A DNA stretch of 64,000 nt from Agromyces sp. NDB4Y10 (GCF_001620055.1 NZ_LQGY01000055.1:155515-219514), one strand, 5' to 3'; shown: positions 7,118 through 16,479, counted from the stretch's first letter. Numbers and translations are program-made. The notes: generated from the sequence alone by a model not told the origin.

Positions 7118-8104
7118 TCACGTGGTGCGGTCTTCGCGCCGCTCGGCGTCGGATCGCCCGAGTCGGTGCAGGTAGGCGTTGTACGCCTCGAGTTCGGCGT
7201 CGCCGACCGCGTCGACCTGTCGATCGCGGGCGGTTGCGCGTCGGGTGTCGTCGGCGAACCAGCGTGTCAGCAGCACAAGTGCGATGATCAGCGCCGGGCC
7301 TTCGCCGTACGACCAGGCGAGCGCTCCGGCGAGTTGCTGGTCCTGGATGGGGTCGATCCCCCAGTCTGCGGGCGGATCGGCGAAGAATGGGACGAGCGGG
7401 GTGGCCGCCATCATCACGATCACGCCGAAGAAGGCGTGCAGCGGCATCTCGGCGAACAGGTCGGTGAACCGCCCGAGGTGCGTCTGGCGGATCGGGAGCG
7501 GGTCGGCCGAGATCAGGGGGACGGTGAAGAGGATCCCGGCGGCGAGGAAGGCGAGTTCGAGGCCGAGGTGCCCGGCCCAACTCGCCAGCAGGTCGGTGGC
7601 GAGGTCGCTGAAGTAGAGGCCGTAGAAGGCCAGCAGGAATAGCGGGATCATGAAGCCGGGATGCAGGAGGATTCGTGCGATCCGCGACCGCAGCGCGCCG
7701 AGCGCCGCCCGGAGGATGAGGCGGCCGGGGCCACGGTGCGGGGTCGCCCGGAGCAGCAGGGTGCCGGGCGAGCCGAGGACGAGCAGGGCCGGTACGGCCA
7801 TCATCAGGGTGAGCTGCTGGAACATGAACACCGAGAACAGCCGGTGCCCGTAGCCCTCGATCCCGGCGCCCATGACCACGACGATCAGGGCGCAGCCGAG
7901 CAGGAAGACGATGCCGCGCCAGGCCGGCCAGGGTCGCCCGGTGAGTCGCAGCCGAAGCCATCCCGTCGTGTAGGCCACCGCGAGGATGAGACCGATCAGC
8001 GGCAGCACCGGGTACGGCTGGAGGTCAGGGGCGAGGAAGCGCTCGATGCTGGGCGGCGCATCCGGCAGCCAGGCGAGCCCGTCGGGAGTCGACACGACGT
8101 TCAC
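7118..8104 (-). CDS. CtaG-type cytochrome c oxidase assembly / copper membrane protein
   Basis: A 328-residue polytopic protein of the caa3_CtaG family, homologous to the C-terminal half of the CopD-CtaG fusion at 3879. Shared features are FSVFMFQQLTLMMAVPALLV, the LHAFFGVIVMMAATPL segment and the basic tail with RQVDAVGDAELEAYN. About seven or eight helices are predicted. It starts at GTG 8104, overlapping the end of lnt by GTGA, and is the last gene of the M23-thioredoxin-lnt-ctaG operon. Its likely role is copper delivery in the membrane; the exact target is unknown. Confidence 0.88.
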   Translation of the reverse strand: MNVVSTPDGLAWLPDAPPSIERFLAPDLQPYPVLPLIGLILAVAYTTGWLRLRLTGRPWPAWRGIVFLLGCALIVVVMGAGIEGYGHRLFSVFMFQQLTLMMAVPALLVLGSPGTLLLRATPHRGPGRLILRAALGALRSRIARILLHPGFMIPLFLLAFYGLYFSDLATDLLASWAGHLGLELAFLAAGILFTVPLISADPLPIRQTHLGRFTDLFAEMPLHAFFGVIVMMAATPLVPFFADPPADWGIDPIQDQQLAGALAWSYGEGPALIIALVLLTRWFADDTRRATARDRQVDAVGDAELEAYNAYLHRLGRSDAERREDRTT

Positions 8105-9693
8105 CGCTCCTCGCTCCCGCGGCGACGGCCGACTGCACCGAAGACGGAGAGGACGAGTCCGGCCACGCCGAGCATGGCTGCGCCGGCACCGATGCGTTCC
8201 CCGAGCGCCACCGCTGGGGTGATGCCGTCGTGCAGCCGGACGGTGTCGACCAGTGCGCCCGATGTCCAGGTGGGCAGGGAGCCGGTGACGGTGCCGTCGG
8301 CTCGGATGATGGCCGTGGTGCCGACCGTCGAGACGTTCACGACGGTACGTCCGGTCTCGATGGCGCGCATCCGCGCGATGCCCAGCTGCTGGGCGCTCTG
8401 CTCGGTGCGTCCGAAGTCGGCGTTGTTGCTCTGGTACACGATCAGTGCCGCACCGTCGGCCACCATGTCACGAACCAGGCCGTCGTCCACGACGTCGAAG
8501 CAGATGCCGACGCCGATCCGTGTTCCGGCGACGCCGAAGACGTTGTCCTCGACCCCGGGTGCGTAGTCCCGACTGATCAGGTCGATCAGGTCGGGTGCGA
8601 CTTGTCGCCAGAACGCACGATCGGGGACGTACTCGCCGAAGGGCACTAGGCGCACCTTGTCGTACCAGTCGGTCGCCCCGATCCCGGGCTCCCAGAGCAG
8701 CGACGTGTTGACGAGGTCCCCGGCGCGGCCGGTGATGGTGCCGACCAGCAGCGGAGCTTCGCGTGCGACGCGATCGAGCCGGGCAGTCGCATCCGGCGAG
8801 GCGAGCGGGTCGAGGTCGCTCGCGTTCTCGGGCCAGATCATCAGGTCGACCGGTCCGGCGCCCTCGGTTGCGCGCTCATGCGCCTGCAGGATGTCGCCGG
8901 GTTCGGCTTCGCTGAACAGGCTCGCATCCACGCCGCCCTGCACGGCGGCAACGCGTAGCTCGCCCACGTCCGTCGGCTTCCAGGACGGCACCGCTGAAAC
9001 CGCCAGGGCGGCACCGGCGACCAGCGCCGCTGCAGGCACGCGGCCGAGTGCCGGTGCGCAGGCGAGTTCGACGGCGAAGACGGCGAGCCACACCACGGCG
9101 AAGGTGGTGCCGCCCGGTCCGAGCCAGGCGAGGAGCTCGGCGAACGGACCGTCGACCTGGGATGCCGCGACGCGGCCCCACCCGAACCCTCCGTACGGCC
9201 ATGAGCCGGCGACCATTTCGCGTCCGGTCCAGATTCCGGCAGCCGTCAACGGCACGAACGCGATGCGGCCGATCGGCGCCCATGTCCGATCGGCGGCGCG
9301 AAGCAGCGCCGCCGTCGCGGCGCCCGCGACGGCGACGTACAACGTCTGTGCGGTCGCGAGCGCCAACCAGGGCACCGGCCCCAGGTAGGTGGTCAGCCAT
9401 GACAGCTGGAGCAGCCAGAATGTCGTGCCCGCCAGGGCTGCCACGCCGAAGCCTCCCCGGGCGCTCCGGCCGCGGAGCGCGAGGTGCAGTCCGGCGACCC
9501 CGAGCGGCGCGGCGAACCACCACGAGCGCTCCGGGAACGCCGCGACGAGCACGGCGCCGGAGCCCACCGCGAGGGCGGCCGCGACGAGCACCGGCGGGCG
9601 CATCCGTCGGGGGCGCCTCGCGAGGCGGTCTCGCGAGGCGCCCGCCCGCTGAGGAGCCGGTCGCGGGTGCTCCCGGAGTTCAGCGAGGACCAT
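8101..9693 (-). CDS. lnt: Apolipoprotein N-acyltransferase
   Basis: A 530-residue enzyme that N-acylates the N-terminal cysteine of lipoproteins in the membrane. About six to seven N-terminal helices (30-235) precede a nitrilase domain. The catalytic triad is visible as Glu289 (WPEN), Lys346 (YDKVRLVPFGE) and Cys398 (GICFD). A last helix anchors the C-terminus. The start at 9693 gives a 30-residue basic leader; an alternative is Met31. It sits between the thioredoxin-like gene and ctaG in one operon. An Lnt inside a copper-resistance cluster suggests maturation of lipoprotein copper proteins, which is inference. Confidence 0.9.
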   Translation of the reverse strand: MVLAELREHPRPAPQRAGASRDRLARRPRRMRPPVLVAAALAVGSGAVLVAAFPERSWWFAAPLGVAGLHLALRGRSARGGFGVAALAGTTFWLLQLSWLTTYLGPVPWLALATAQTLYVAVAGAATAALLRAADRTWAPIGRIAFVPLTAAGIWTGREMVAGSWPYGGFGWGRVAASQVDGPFAELLAWLGPGGTTFAVVWLAVFAVELACAPALGRVPAAALVAGAALAVSAVPSWKPTDVGELRVAAVQGGVDASLFSEAEPGDILQAHERATEGAGPVDLMIWPENASDLDPLASPDATARLDRVAREAPLLVGTITGRAGDLVNTSLLWEPGIGATDWYDKVRLVPFGEYVPDRAFWRQVAPDLIDLISRDYAPGVEDNVFGVAGTRIGVGICFDVVDDGLVRDMVADGAALIVYQSNNADFGRTEQSAQQLGIARMRAIETGRTVVNVSTVGTTAIIRADGTVTGSLPTWTSGALVDTVRLHDGITPAVALGERIGAGAAMLGVAGLVLSVFGAVGRRRGSEER

Positions 9694-9711
9694 GAGCGTG
9701 CCCGTCGGTCA

Positions 9712-10413
9712 CTACTCCGCGAGTGCGGCGTCGATGGCCTGCACCAGGTCGTCGGCGCTCTGCAGCTCGAGCTTCTCGCCGTTGAGGAAGAACGTCGGGG
9801 TGCCCTGGACGCCCAGCGCGGTGCCGTCGGCCTGGTCGGCGAGGACCCGCTCGCGGGTGGCCGGGTCGGCGACATCCCGGTCGAACTGCTCGAGATCGAG
9901 CCCGATCTCCTCCGCGAAGCTGCGGAACAGCGGTGCGTTGGACTGCTGCTGCTCACCCCACTCTGCCTGGGTGTCGAACAGCTTGCCGTACATCTCCTCG
10001 AACCTGCCCTGCTGGGCGGCGGCCTCGGCGGCCAGCGCCGCGTTCAGGGCGTTCTTGTGGCTCGGGATGGGGAAGTACCGGGCGACGAAGGTGACCTGCC
10101 CGGCGTAGCGCTCGCGGAGCGACTCGATGAAGGGGTAAGCGGCACCGCAGGCCTCGCATTCGAAGTCGAGGAACTCAACGAGGACGGCATTGCCGCTTCC
10201 GGGTTCGCCCAGCACGTGGCTGTCCTCGCGGACCACCTCGGGATTCTCGGACACCGGCGCTTCGGCGCTGTTGGTGCTGGACATCGCCATGATCGCGATC
10301 ACCGAGATGAGGATCACCGCGGCGATGGCGACGAGGTTGAGCCACAGGGTCCGGCGGGTCCGGCGCGGCTTGGCAGTGGGCTGGGTAGCGGGTGTCTCGG
10401 TGGAGGTGCTCAT
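9712..10413 (-). CDS. Membrane-anchored DsbA-like thiol-disulfide oxidoreductase
   Basis: A 233-residue protein with one N-terminal membrane helix (about 24-44) and a DsbA-type thioredoxin fold outside the membrane. The active site is C86-E-A-C89 within FLDFECEACGAAYPF. A cis-proline loop follows in GVQGTPTFFLNGEKL. Such proteins oxidise or isomerise disulfides in exported proteins. It begins 5 bp after the M23 peptidase gene and precedes lnt by 18 bp, so the genes are co-transcribed. It may keep the cysteines of copper-handling proteins in the right state. Confidence 0.88.
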   Translation of the reverse strand: MSTSTETPATQPTAKPRRTRRTLWLNLVAIAAVILISVIAIMAMSSTNSAEAPVSENPEVVREDSHVLGEPGSGNAVLVEFLDFECEACGAAYPFIESLRERYAGQVTFVARYFPIPSHKNALNAALAAEAAAQQGRFEEMYGKLFDTQAEWGEQQQSNAPLFRSFAEEIGLDLEQFDRDVADPATRERVLADQADGTALGVQGTPTFFLNGEKLELQSADDLVQAIDAALAE

Positions 10414-10417
10414 GAGC

Positions 10418-11305
10418 TCAGTTCTCCCGGCCGACCATCGCGGTCAGCCATGCATAGGGGTCGATGGGGGTGGTGCCGTCCTGCCAGATCTCCAGGTGCA
10501 GGTGCGGGCCGGTGCTCTGGCCGGTGTTGCCGACGGCGCCGATCTTCTGCCCGACCTGTACCTGATCGCCTTCGGAGACCGACAGCGAACCGAACTGCAT
10601 GTGGGCGTAGACGCTGACATAGGTGCGCCCGTCGATCACATGCCGGATTCGGGCGGAGACGCCGAGGCCGTAGTCGGAGGAGACGGCTTCGATGACCGTG
10701 CCGGCCGCGATCGCGCCGATCGGCGTGCCTTCGCCCGGGGTCATGTCCAGGCCCTTGTGCATCGTCGAGCAGCTCGAGCATGGGGCCGCTCGCGGGCCGA
10801 AGTCGTCGGTGATGGGCACACCGGTCGGGAACGGCCATTGGACGGCGGAGGTCGGGTCGTTCACGAACGTCGAGGCGGTGCGCATTCGGCTTGCGGCGAT
10901 GCGAGCCTGCTCGGCCGCGACGCGTGCTTGCTCGGCGGCGCGGATCTCCTCGCCCGTGGTGACGGCGTAGCCCTCGCTGCTCGGGGCGGCGAGCATCACG
11001 TCGTCGGTGACCGTCACGGTCTGCGGAATGCCGGTGACCGAGCTTCCGGGAGCCGCCGAGATCGCCGGGGCGACCGCGACCGGGAAGACCGTCGCGCCGA
11101 ACACGGCCGCGACCAGCAGTCGGGACACGGTGCTGAAGGCGACGGGACGACGTGCTTTCGGGGCTTGGCGCGAGGGCCGTTCCCGAGGACGGGGAGTGGT
11201 CGCGGAGGCGGCGGTGCGTGGGGGACGTTGCGCCTCACGCGCCTCGCGCCGGGTGCGGGGGCGTTCGGAGAGTGGGGTGGGTGGTGTCAGTGGTGGTGTG
11301 GACAT
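10418..11305 (-). CDS. M23-family (LytM-type) peptidoglycan endopeptidase
   Basis: A 295-residue exported metallopeptidase. A long basic, proline-rich leader (1-58) precedes one membrane or signal helix (about 60-84). A helical segment rich in Ala/Glu/Arg (117-142) leads to the LytM domain. Zinc ligands are seen in MHKGLDM and GPHLHLEIW near the C-terminus, with the usual VYAHM motif. It also has a local CSSC pair just before the first ligand (PCSSCSTMHKG). First gene of the peptidase-thioredoxin-lnt-ctaG operon. The substrate is presumably cell-wall cross-bridges. The link to metal resistance is positional only. Confidence 0.88.
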   Translation of the reverse strand: MSTPPLTPPTPLSERPRTRREAREAQRPPRTAASATTPRPRERPSRQAPKARRPVAFSTVSRLLVAAVFGATVFPVAVAPAISAAPGSSVTGIPQTVTVTDDVMLAAPSSEGYAVTTGEEIRAAEQARVAAEQARIAASRMRTASTFVNDPTSAVQWPFPTGVPITDDFGPRAAPCSSCSTMHKGLDMTPGEGTPIGAIAAGTVIEAVSSDYGLGVSARIRHVIDGRTYVSVYAHMQFGSLSVSEGDQVQVGQKIGAVGNTGQSTGPHLHLEIWQDGTTPIDPYAWLTAMVGREN

Positions 11306-11413
11306 ACGCCTGCGTCTAGGTCTGGGCGCGCGGGGGCGCGCTGATCCGGGTACGGGGACTACGCGCTTGACGGGCGCACAGCATGCGCGCGGCGTCGAAA
11401 CGCGAACCCGGGT

Positions 11414-11833
11414 CTAGATCAGGTAGACGCAGAGAAGACGGCGTTCGAGCGGCCGGGGCCGGAAGATGCGCTCCAAGCCGACCGGCGGACCGGTGCACGA
11501 CCTGGCCAAGGCGCGCCACGCCTGCGGAAGGCGGCGCACGCCGAACAAGGCAAGCAGCAGCGCGACGAAGCACGACGCCACCGTCAGGCAGAGCGCGAGA
11601 GCATCCTCGAGCGGAGTGGACTCCGGGGAGCCGGCGGACGCGCTCTCGCCATCCCACCACGCTGCGGATAGCTCAGCGGCGTGGGCGTGCGTGACCGACG
11701 CACTGACCTCGACGGCGTGGTGGGTGTCATCGGTGTGCGCGAGCAGGAGTCCGAGCACCGTTCCGATCACGAGCAGCACCACGAGCAGCACCCGACGCAG
11801 TCGGGAGTTCTGCACAGCAGCACTGGGGTTCAT
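11414..11833 (-). CDS. Small two-helix membrane protein, unknown (DUF6153-like)
   Basis: A 139-residue protein starting at ATG 11833. The upstream in-frame extension starts with TTG and lacks signals. It has one N-terminal helix (RVLLVVLLVIGTVLGLLLA), a histidine-containing outer loop (HTDDTHHAVEV and THAHAAEL) and a second helix (ALCLTVASCFVALLLALFGV). The layout resembles the small histidine-bearing membrane proteins annotated as DUF6153 in actinobacterial copper clusters; that match is from memory and tentative. It precedes the M23-lnt operon by about 110 bp and is divergent from the second ArsR gene. Confidence 0.6.
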   Translation of the reverse strand: MNPSAAVQNSRLRRVLLVVLLVIGTVLGLLLAHTDDTHHAVEVSASVTHAHAAELSAAWWDGESASAGSPESTPLEDALALCLTVASCFVALLLALFGVRRLPQAWRALARSCTGPPVGLERIFRPRPLERRLLCVYLI

Positions 11834-11913
11834 GAGTGGTGCACGGGGTCCTGTCGGAATTCGGGGGCACGCCCAAGATAACAAATCGGTCAAGCCGACG
11901 GGTTCCCAACCGC

Positions 11914-11919
11914 TATCAT
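11914..11919 (+). promoter_or_regulatory. -10 box of leaderless arsR-czcD promoter
   Basis: TATCAT followed by 6 bases and ATG 11926. No ribosome-binding site separates them. Confidence 0.5.
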
Positions 11920-11925
11920 CGTCGC

Positions 11926-12308
11926 ATGGCGATGAATCTTGAGGTGGACCGCGTCGGCCTGGCGCCGGCGGCCATGCTGTTCCACGCGCTCAGCGAACCG
12001 AACCGGTTGCTGATCCTGCGACACCTGCTCGCCGGCGAGCACAGCGTCCGCGAGATGACCGAGCATCTCGGGCTGGCGCAGAGCACGGTCAGCGCGCATC
12101 TCGCGTGCCTCGCCGACTGCGGGCTCGTCGCATCCCGCCCGCAGGGACGGTCCACCCGGTGGTCCACTCGGCACGACCCGACCCTGATCGGGCTGCTCGC
12201 CGCGACGGAGCGTCTGCTCGAGGCGACCGGGTATGCGGTCGTGCTGTGCCCGACCAGCGGCGCGGCATCCGTCGACACCGCCGGATCGCAGGTACGGGAG
12301 GTGTCGGT

Positions 12309-12312
<4 letters not shown>
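11926..12312 (+). CDS. ArsR-family metal-sensing repressor (CmtR-like, second copy)
   Basis: A 128-residue ArsR/SmtB winged-helix repressor. The helix-turn-helix region reads QSTVSAHLACLADCG with Cys61 and Cys65, and Cys108 lies in the C-terminal part (VVLCPTSG). This is the same CxxxC plus distal Cys pattern as the CmtR-like protein at 5961. A soft-metal sensor for Cd, Pb or Zn is the best guess. It overlaps the CzcD-type exporter by GTGA, giving a second sensor-exporter operon in the island. The start ATG 11926 is set by the -10 box six bases upstream; the longer in-frame reading has no support. Confidence 0.85.
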
Positions 12313-13219
<907 letters not shown>

Positions 13220-13223
<4 letters not shown>

Positions 13224-13267
13224 CCCGACCTCGCACCCTCCACCGTGCCGGCGGCGTGAGCCGATGA
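13220..13267 (+). CDS. 15-aa basic leader-like micro-ORF
   Basis: ATG 13220 overlaps the CzcD stop (ATGA) and the frame ends in a TGA that itself overlaps the ATG at 13264. The product, MTRPRTLHRAGGVSR, is short and basic. It may serve only to pass ribosomes to the next micro-ORF. No independent ribosome-binding site is obvious. Confidence 0.35.
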
Positions 13268-13350
13268 TCTTCGCAATCGTGGTCATGGTGATCGTGATCG
13301 GCGTCGGCGTCGCCTTCGTCTGGATGGACGGCCGAGGGCCGAAGTGGTAG
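13264..13350 (+). CDS. 28-aa single-helix membrane micropeptide
   Basis: A small ORF whose product has one hydrophobic helix at residues 2-20 (FAIVVMVIVIGVGVAFVWM) followed by a basic tail (DGRGPKW). ATG 13264 overlaps the stop of the 15-aa ORF, which in turn overlaps CzcD, so translation could be coupled across all three. Small single-helix peptides often bind and tune transporters; a link with the CzcD exporter is inferred from position. Hydrophobicity alone could arise by chance in this GC-rich frame. Confidence 0.45.
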   Translation: MIFAIVVMVIVIGVGVAFVWMDGRGPKW

Positions 13351-13359
13351 CCGCACCGG

Positions 13360-14496
13360 GTGAGCCGCGTCGACAAGCGGTCGGCAGCCGTGGTGGTTGA
13401 GGTCGCGGTGGTAGGCGGCGGCCAGGCCGGCCTCGCCATGAGCCACCAGCTCTCCCGCGCCGGGGTCGACCATGTCGTGCTCGAGGCGGAATCCGTGACG
13501 GGGGCGAGCTGGGCTCGACGCTGGGACTCGCTGCGACTGTTCACGCCCGCCGGGTACTCGGCCCTGCCCGGCATGCCGTTCCCCGGCGGTGTCGGATCCC
13601 ACCCCGGCAAGGACGAGGTTGCCCGTTACCTGGGCAGCTACGCCGACGCGTTCCGGTTGCCGATCGAGCGGAACGCGCGAGTCGTCTTGCTCCGCCGGAA
13701 GGACGGACTGTTCCGCCTAGAGACTCCATCCCGGGCGTACGACGCGCGACGCGTGGTCGTCGCGACGGGTGCGTTCGGCTCGCCGTGGACGCCGCCGGTC
13801 GCCACGCGGGTCGCTTCGAACGTCGCGCAACTCCACGCCGACCGATACCGAGGCCCGCGTGACGTCCCGCCCGGTCGGGTGGTGGTCGTCGGCGCCGGAA
13901 ACACCGGGTGCCAGCTCGCCTTGGAACTCGCGCGCGCCAGCCGGGAGGTTATCCTCGCGGGCCGCTCCATCCGTGCCCTCCCACAGCGGCTGCTCGGCCG
14001 CGACCTCTTCTGGTGGCTCGATCAGACCGGACTCGTCCGAGTCCCGGCCGACTCCGCCCTCGGCAGGTTGCTGCGCGCGAACGATCCAGTCATCGGCACC
14101 ACCTCGCGGATGCTCCGCCGGGCCGGCGTCGCGCGCGCCGGCCGCGTCATCGCCGCCGACGACGACGGGCTCGTCTTCGACGACGGCGCACGCGTTGCCG
14201 CTGACGCCGTCATCTGGGCCACCGGCTACCGCCATGACGACCGCTGGATCCACGTTCCGGGCGCCCTCGACGAGACCGGTGCGCTCCTCCTCGACGGGCT
14301 CGACACCCCGGTGCCTGGCCTGCACGCGGTCGGCCGACCTTGGCAGCGGACGCGCGGGTCCGCGCTGATCGGATTCGTCGGGGTCGACGCCAGTGAGCTC
14401 ACGGCACGGATCGTTCGGACCCACCCGGTTGGGGCGAGCAGCGAGTCAACTTCCGGTACTCAGGTGGTCGGCGATGAAGTCGCCCGCGAGCGCTGA
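13360..14496 (+). CDS. CzcO-like FAD/NAD(P)-dependent oxidoreductase
   Basis: A 378-residue flavoprotein of the family annotated as CzcO or flavin-containing monooxygenase. The FAD dinucleotide fold is at about residues 9-40 (VVGGGQAGLAMS) and the NAD(P) fold near 168-195 (VVVVGAGNTGCQLALELA). The linking ATGAF motif and the C-terminal ATGYR motif before the last FAD contact are present. It follows the CzcD operon on the same strand by 137 bp and begins at GTG 13360. Such genes often neighbour czcD exporters, but the substrate is unknown. Confidence 0.85.
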   Translation: MSRVDKRSAAVVVEVAVVGGGQAGLAMSHQLSRAGVDHVVLEAESVTGASWARRWDSLRLFTPAGYSALPGMPFPGGVGSHPGKDEVARYLGSYADAFRLPIERNARVVLLRRKDGLFRLETPSRAYDARRVVVATGAFGSPWTPPVATRVASNVAQLHADRYRGPRDVPPGRVVVVGAGNTGCQLALELARASREVILAGRSIRALPQRLLGRDLFWWLDQTGLVRVPADSALGRLLRANDPVIGTTSRMLRRAGVARAGRVIAADDDGLVFDDGARVAADAVIWATGYRHDDRWIHVPGALDETGALLLDGLDTPVPGLHAVGRPWQRTRGSALIGFVGVDASELTARIVRTHPVGASSESTSGTQVVGDEVARER

Positions 14497-14693
14497 ACTG
14501 CGGGGATGAGCCTCTCAAGGGCGTCGCACGGGCGGTCGTCGGTAGAGCGTGTCGCTCGTGTCGCCGAAAGAATGGTTCGCTGCAGAGCCCTCGGCTACAT
14601 CAAGAGACCTGTCCATCGCGGCCGGCGTCTTTTCCCGCGCTGTCGGGATCATGCTCAGCCTTGAGATACCAGCGATCAGCATGTCCGGCTCGG

Positions 14694-14954
14694 CTAACGC
14701 CGGCGTCCCTCTTCCAGAGTGTCCAGCAGCTCGCGGTACTGCTCAGGGGTGATCTCGCCGCGCGCCAGGCGCTCCTCGAGCAGTCGACGAGCAGGGTCGG
14801 TCGTGTCGCTCGGCCCGGTCGGTCCACGACCCGGCGATCCCCCCGAACGCACCAGCAGCACGATCATGACGATGATTCCGGCGATGACCAGCAGGGGAAT
14901 CAACACCGCGGGGATCCACATCCACCATCCGCCGAATCCGTAGTCCCACATCAT
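14694..14954 (-). CDS. SHOCT-domain small membrane protein
   Basis: An 86-residue protein. It has a short aromatic N-terminus (MMWDYGFGGWWMW), one helix (about 15-35) and a C-terminal SHOCT motif (ARRLLEERLARGEITPEQYR), a short helical oligomerisation module. The start ATG 14954 overlaps the stop of the upstream membrane-protein ORF. Function unknown; SHOCT proteins commonly sit beside metal or stress genes. Confidence 0.8.
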   Translation of the reverse strand: MMWDYGFGGWWMWIPAVLIPLLVIAGIIVMIVLLVRSGGSPGRGPTGPSDTTDPARRLLEERLARGEITPEQYRELLDTLEEGRRR

Positions 14955-15658
14955 CTCGGGTCTCCCATCGTTGCCCTGCAATTCAACGCCGCGTCGACGC
15001 CGAACGTCGGGCCCTTCGACCCGGAAATCCGGGCGGGCACGAACCGGACACCGCGGCACGAGGTCATCCGGATGCGGCCTCGCACAGCCGAAGGGTGCTT
15101 GGCAGCCCGCGCCCGCCGGCGAGCGGTGCTGGTGCGATCGACGAACATGATCGTGACTACCACGGTGAGTGCTGCTACCCACCCGAGGCCGATGAGCAGT
15201 CCGCCGGTTTCGTCGAGCTCCTCGGTGAGCCCGGTGTCGATCAGTAGCCGATAGGGGCCGTAACCGGGAAGCAGCACGGCGGGTTCGGGAGGCTCCAGCC
15301 GAAGCATGGGGCTCTGCGTGATCCCGAGACCGAGGAACGGAACGACGAACGCGATCAGCACACCGGCGACCCGCCCGAGGAGGAACCCCAGGCGCATCCC
15401 GAGCAATGCGTAGACCGCTGCGAGCAGGAGCATGCCGCCCGTGAATCCCGGCCGCTGCTCCGCCGGGAACGCCATCGCGGTGAGCGCCAATGACGCCGCG
15501 GAGGTGATCAGGACCGCCACGGCGACCTCGCCGAATCGGGCCCAGCAGCAGCGCGGACCGATGCATCCCGGACTGGACGAGCACCTCGCGCCCCGCACCG
15601 GATCGCGACGTTCCAGCCGCTCGCGGCCGCCTTGGCCGCCGGCGGCGATCGCCGCCAT
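14951..15658 (-). pseudogene. Membrane-protein remnant resembling the C-terminal half of an ABC-type permease
   Basis: A 235-codon ORF. Its central part (about 46-185) has four or five good helices, such as VAVAVLITSAASLALTAMAF and GRVAGVLIAFVVPFLGLGI, and looks like the last half of an ABC-2-type permease. The first 45 residues and the last 45 are Arg/Cys/Gly-rich and look like out-of-frame translation. The nearby GTG/ATG starts lie in other frames, so the gene is probably truncated and frameshifted. It is followed without gap by the SHOCT gene and preceded by the GCPNW protein. It could also be a real, unusual small membrane protein. Confidence 0.45.
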
Positions 15659-15691
15659 GCCGGCCCGACGACGACCGGGTCGTGTTCTCGT

Positions 15692-15991
15692 TCAGACATC
15701 GCCGAGCACCTCCCGCAGCTGCGCCTTCGTCGGCGCACCGGCCGGGCCCGCCGGGGTGGCGTAGATCCGGCACGCGAGACCCACCGGGGCGTTCGGGTAG
15801 GCGAACGGGTCGATCCCGTCGACCAGGATGCTCGGCGAACCACGGAACCCGATCCGCTCGGCCTGCTCCGCCGTCGCGACGAGCTCCCGCCTCAATGTCA
15901 GATCGGGCCTGCCGGAGATGAGCTCGGTCAGCTGGCGCTCGACGGTCGTCCAGTTCGGGCAGCCGTCGAAGTACTGCAGCGTGATCTCCAT
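15692..15991 (-). CDS. Small thioredoxin-fold protein with GCPNW motif, MerR-controlled
   Basis: A 99-residue protein starting MEITLQYFDGCPNW. The single Cys of GCPNW sits where thioredoxins have CxxC. A cis-Pro-like loop (FRGSPSILVDG) and a further Cys (GLACRIY) follow. Proteins of this type are found beside MerR regulators and mercury genes in actinobacteria and are sometimes labelled alkylmercury-lyase-like; that is recollection. The promoter facing it carries a dyad in an overlong spacer, the signature of MerR activation. ATG 15991 lies 7 bases after a TAGCGT -10 box. Confidence 0.75.
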   Translation of the reverse strand: MEITLQYFDGCPNWTTVERQLTELISGRPDLTLRRELVATAEQAERIGFRGSPSILVDGIDPFAYPNAPVGLACRIYATPAGPAGAPTKAQLREVLGDV

Positions 15992-15998
15992 ACCCGCG

Positions 15999-16041
15999 AC
16001 GCTAGACCTTGAACCCGACTTCAAGGTCAAGGACGTAGCAT
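15999..16041. promoter_or_regulatory. Divergent MerR-type promoter and operator
   Basis: A perfect dyad GACCTTGAA-CCCGAC-TTCAAGGTC (16005-16028). Towards the left, -35 TTGACC (16030-16025) and -10 TAGCGT (16004-15999) are 20 bp apart, the overlong spacing that MerR proteins correct when they bind metal. Towards the right, TAGCAT (16036-16041) lies 6 bases before the merR ATG. Confidence 0.72.
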
Positions 16042-16047
16042 GACGGC

Positions 16048-16479
16048 ATGCGGATCGGAGAACTCGCCGACGCCGTGGGTGTCAGCACCCAGGCCGTCCG
16101 GTACTACGAACGCGAACGGCTGATGCCGGCGCCGACGCGGGGCGGCAATGGCTACCGCGCGTACGACGACCAGGCCGTCGCGAGGGTCGGCTTCATCCGG
16201 ACGGCGCAATCGGCCGGGCTCACCCTCGTCCAGATCCGCAGCATCCTCGACCTGCGCGACCGGGGCGTGATCCCCTGCGACCACGTCTCGGACCTCATCG
16301 ACGACCGACTCGCCGAGGTCCGCCGTCGCATGGCCGAGCTGGCAGCCCTCGAGGAGGAACTCGTCCAGCTCCGCGATCGCAGCGAACGCCTGAACCCAGC
16401 CGACTGCAGCGACGGCGACATCTGCCACATCATCACTGCCCAGCCCCAGCCCCAGCCCCAGCCCGCAGTATCCGAATAG
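16048..16479 (+). CDS. MerR-family heavy-metal regulator
   Basis: A 143-residue MerR regulator. The N-terminal winged helix (MRIGELADAVGVSTQAVRYYE) is followed by a dimerisation coiled coil (about 80-115). Cys77 (IPCDH) at the start of the coil and the loop Cys120-x5-Cys126 form a three-cysteine metal site like that of MerR/CadR proteins. Hg, Cd, Pb or Zn sensing is possible; the spacing does not decide. The C-terminus ends in a QPQPQPQP tail encoded by four near-perfect CAGCCC units (16441-16464). It reads divergently from the GCPNW gene and shares its operator. Confidence 0.88.
   Translation: MRIGELADAVGVSTQAVRYYERERLMPAPTRGGNGYRAYDDQAVARVGFIRTAQSAGLTLVQIRSILDLRDRGVIPCDHVSDLIDDRLAEVRRRMAELAALEEELVQLRDRSERLNPADCSDGDICHIITAQPQPQPQPAVSE

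Noticed and set aside
14506..14664. 52-codon ORF starting MSLSRASHG in the gap after the CzcO-like gene
   Set aside because: No ribosome-binding site or -10 box, Arg-rich low-complexity product, no recognisable motif. The gap 14497-14693 is better left without a gene.
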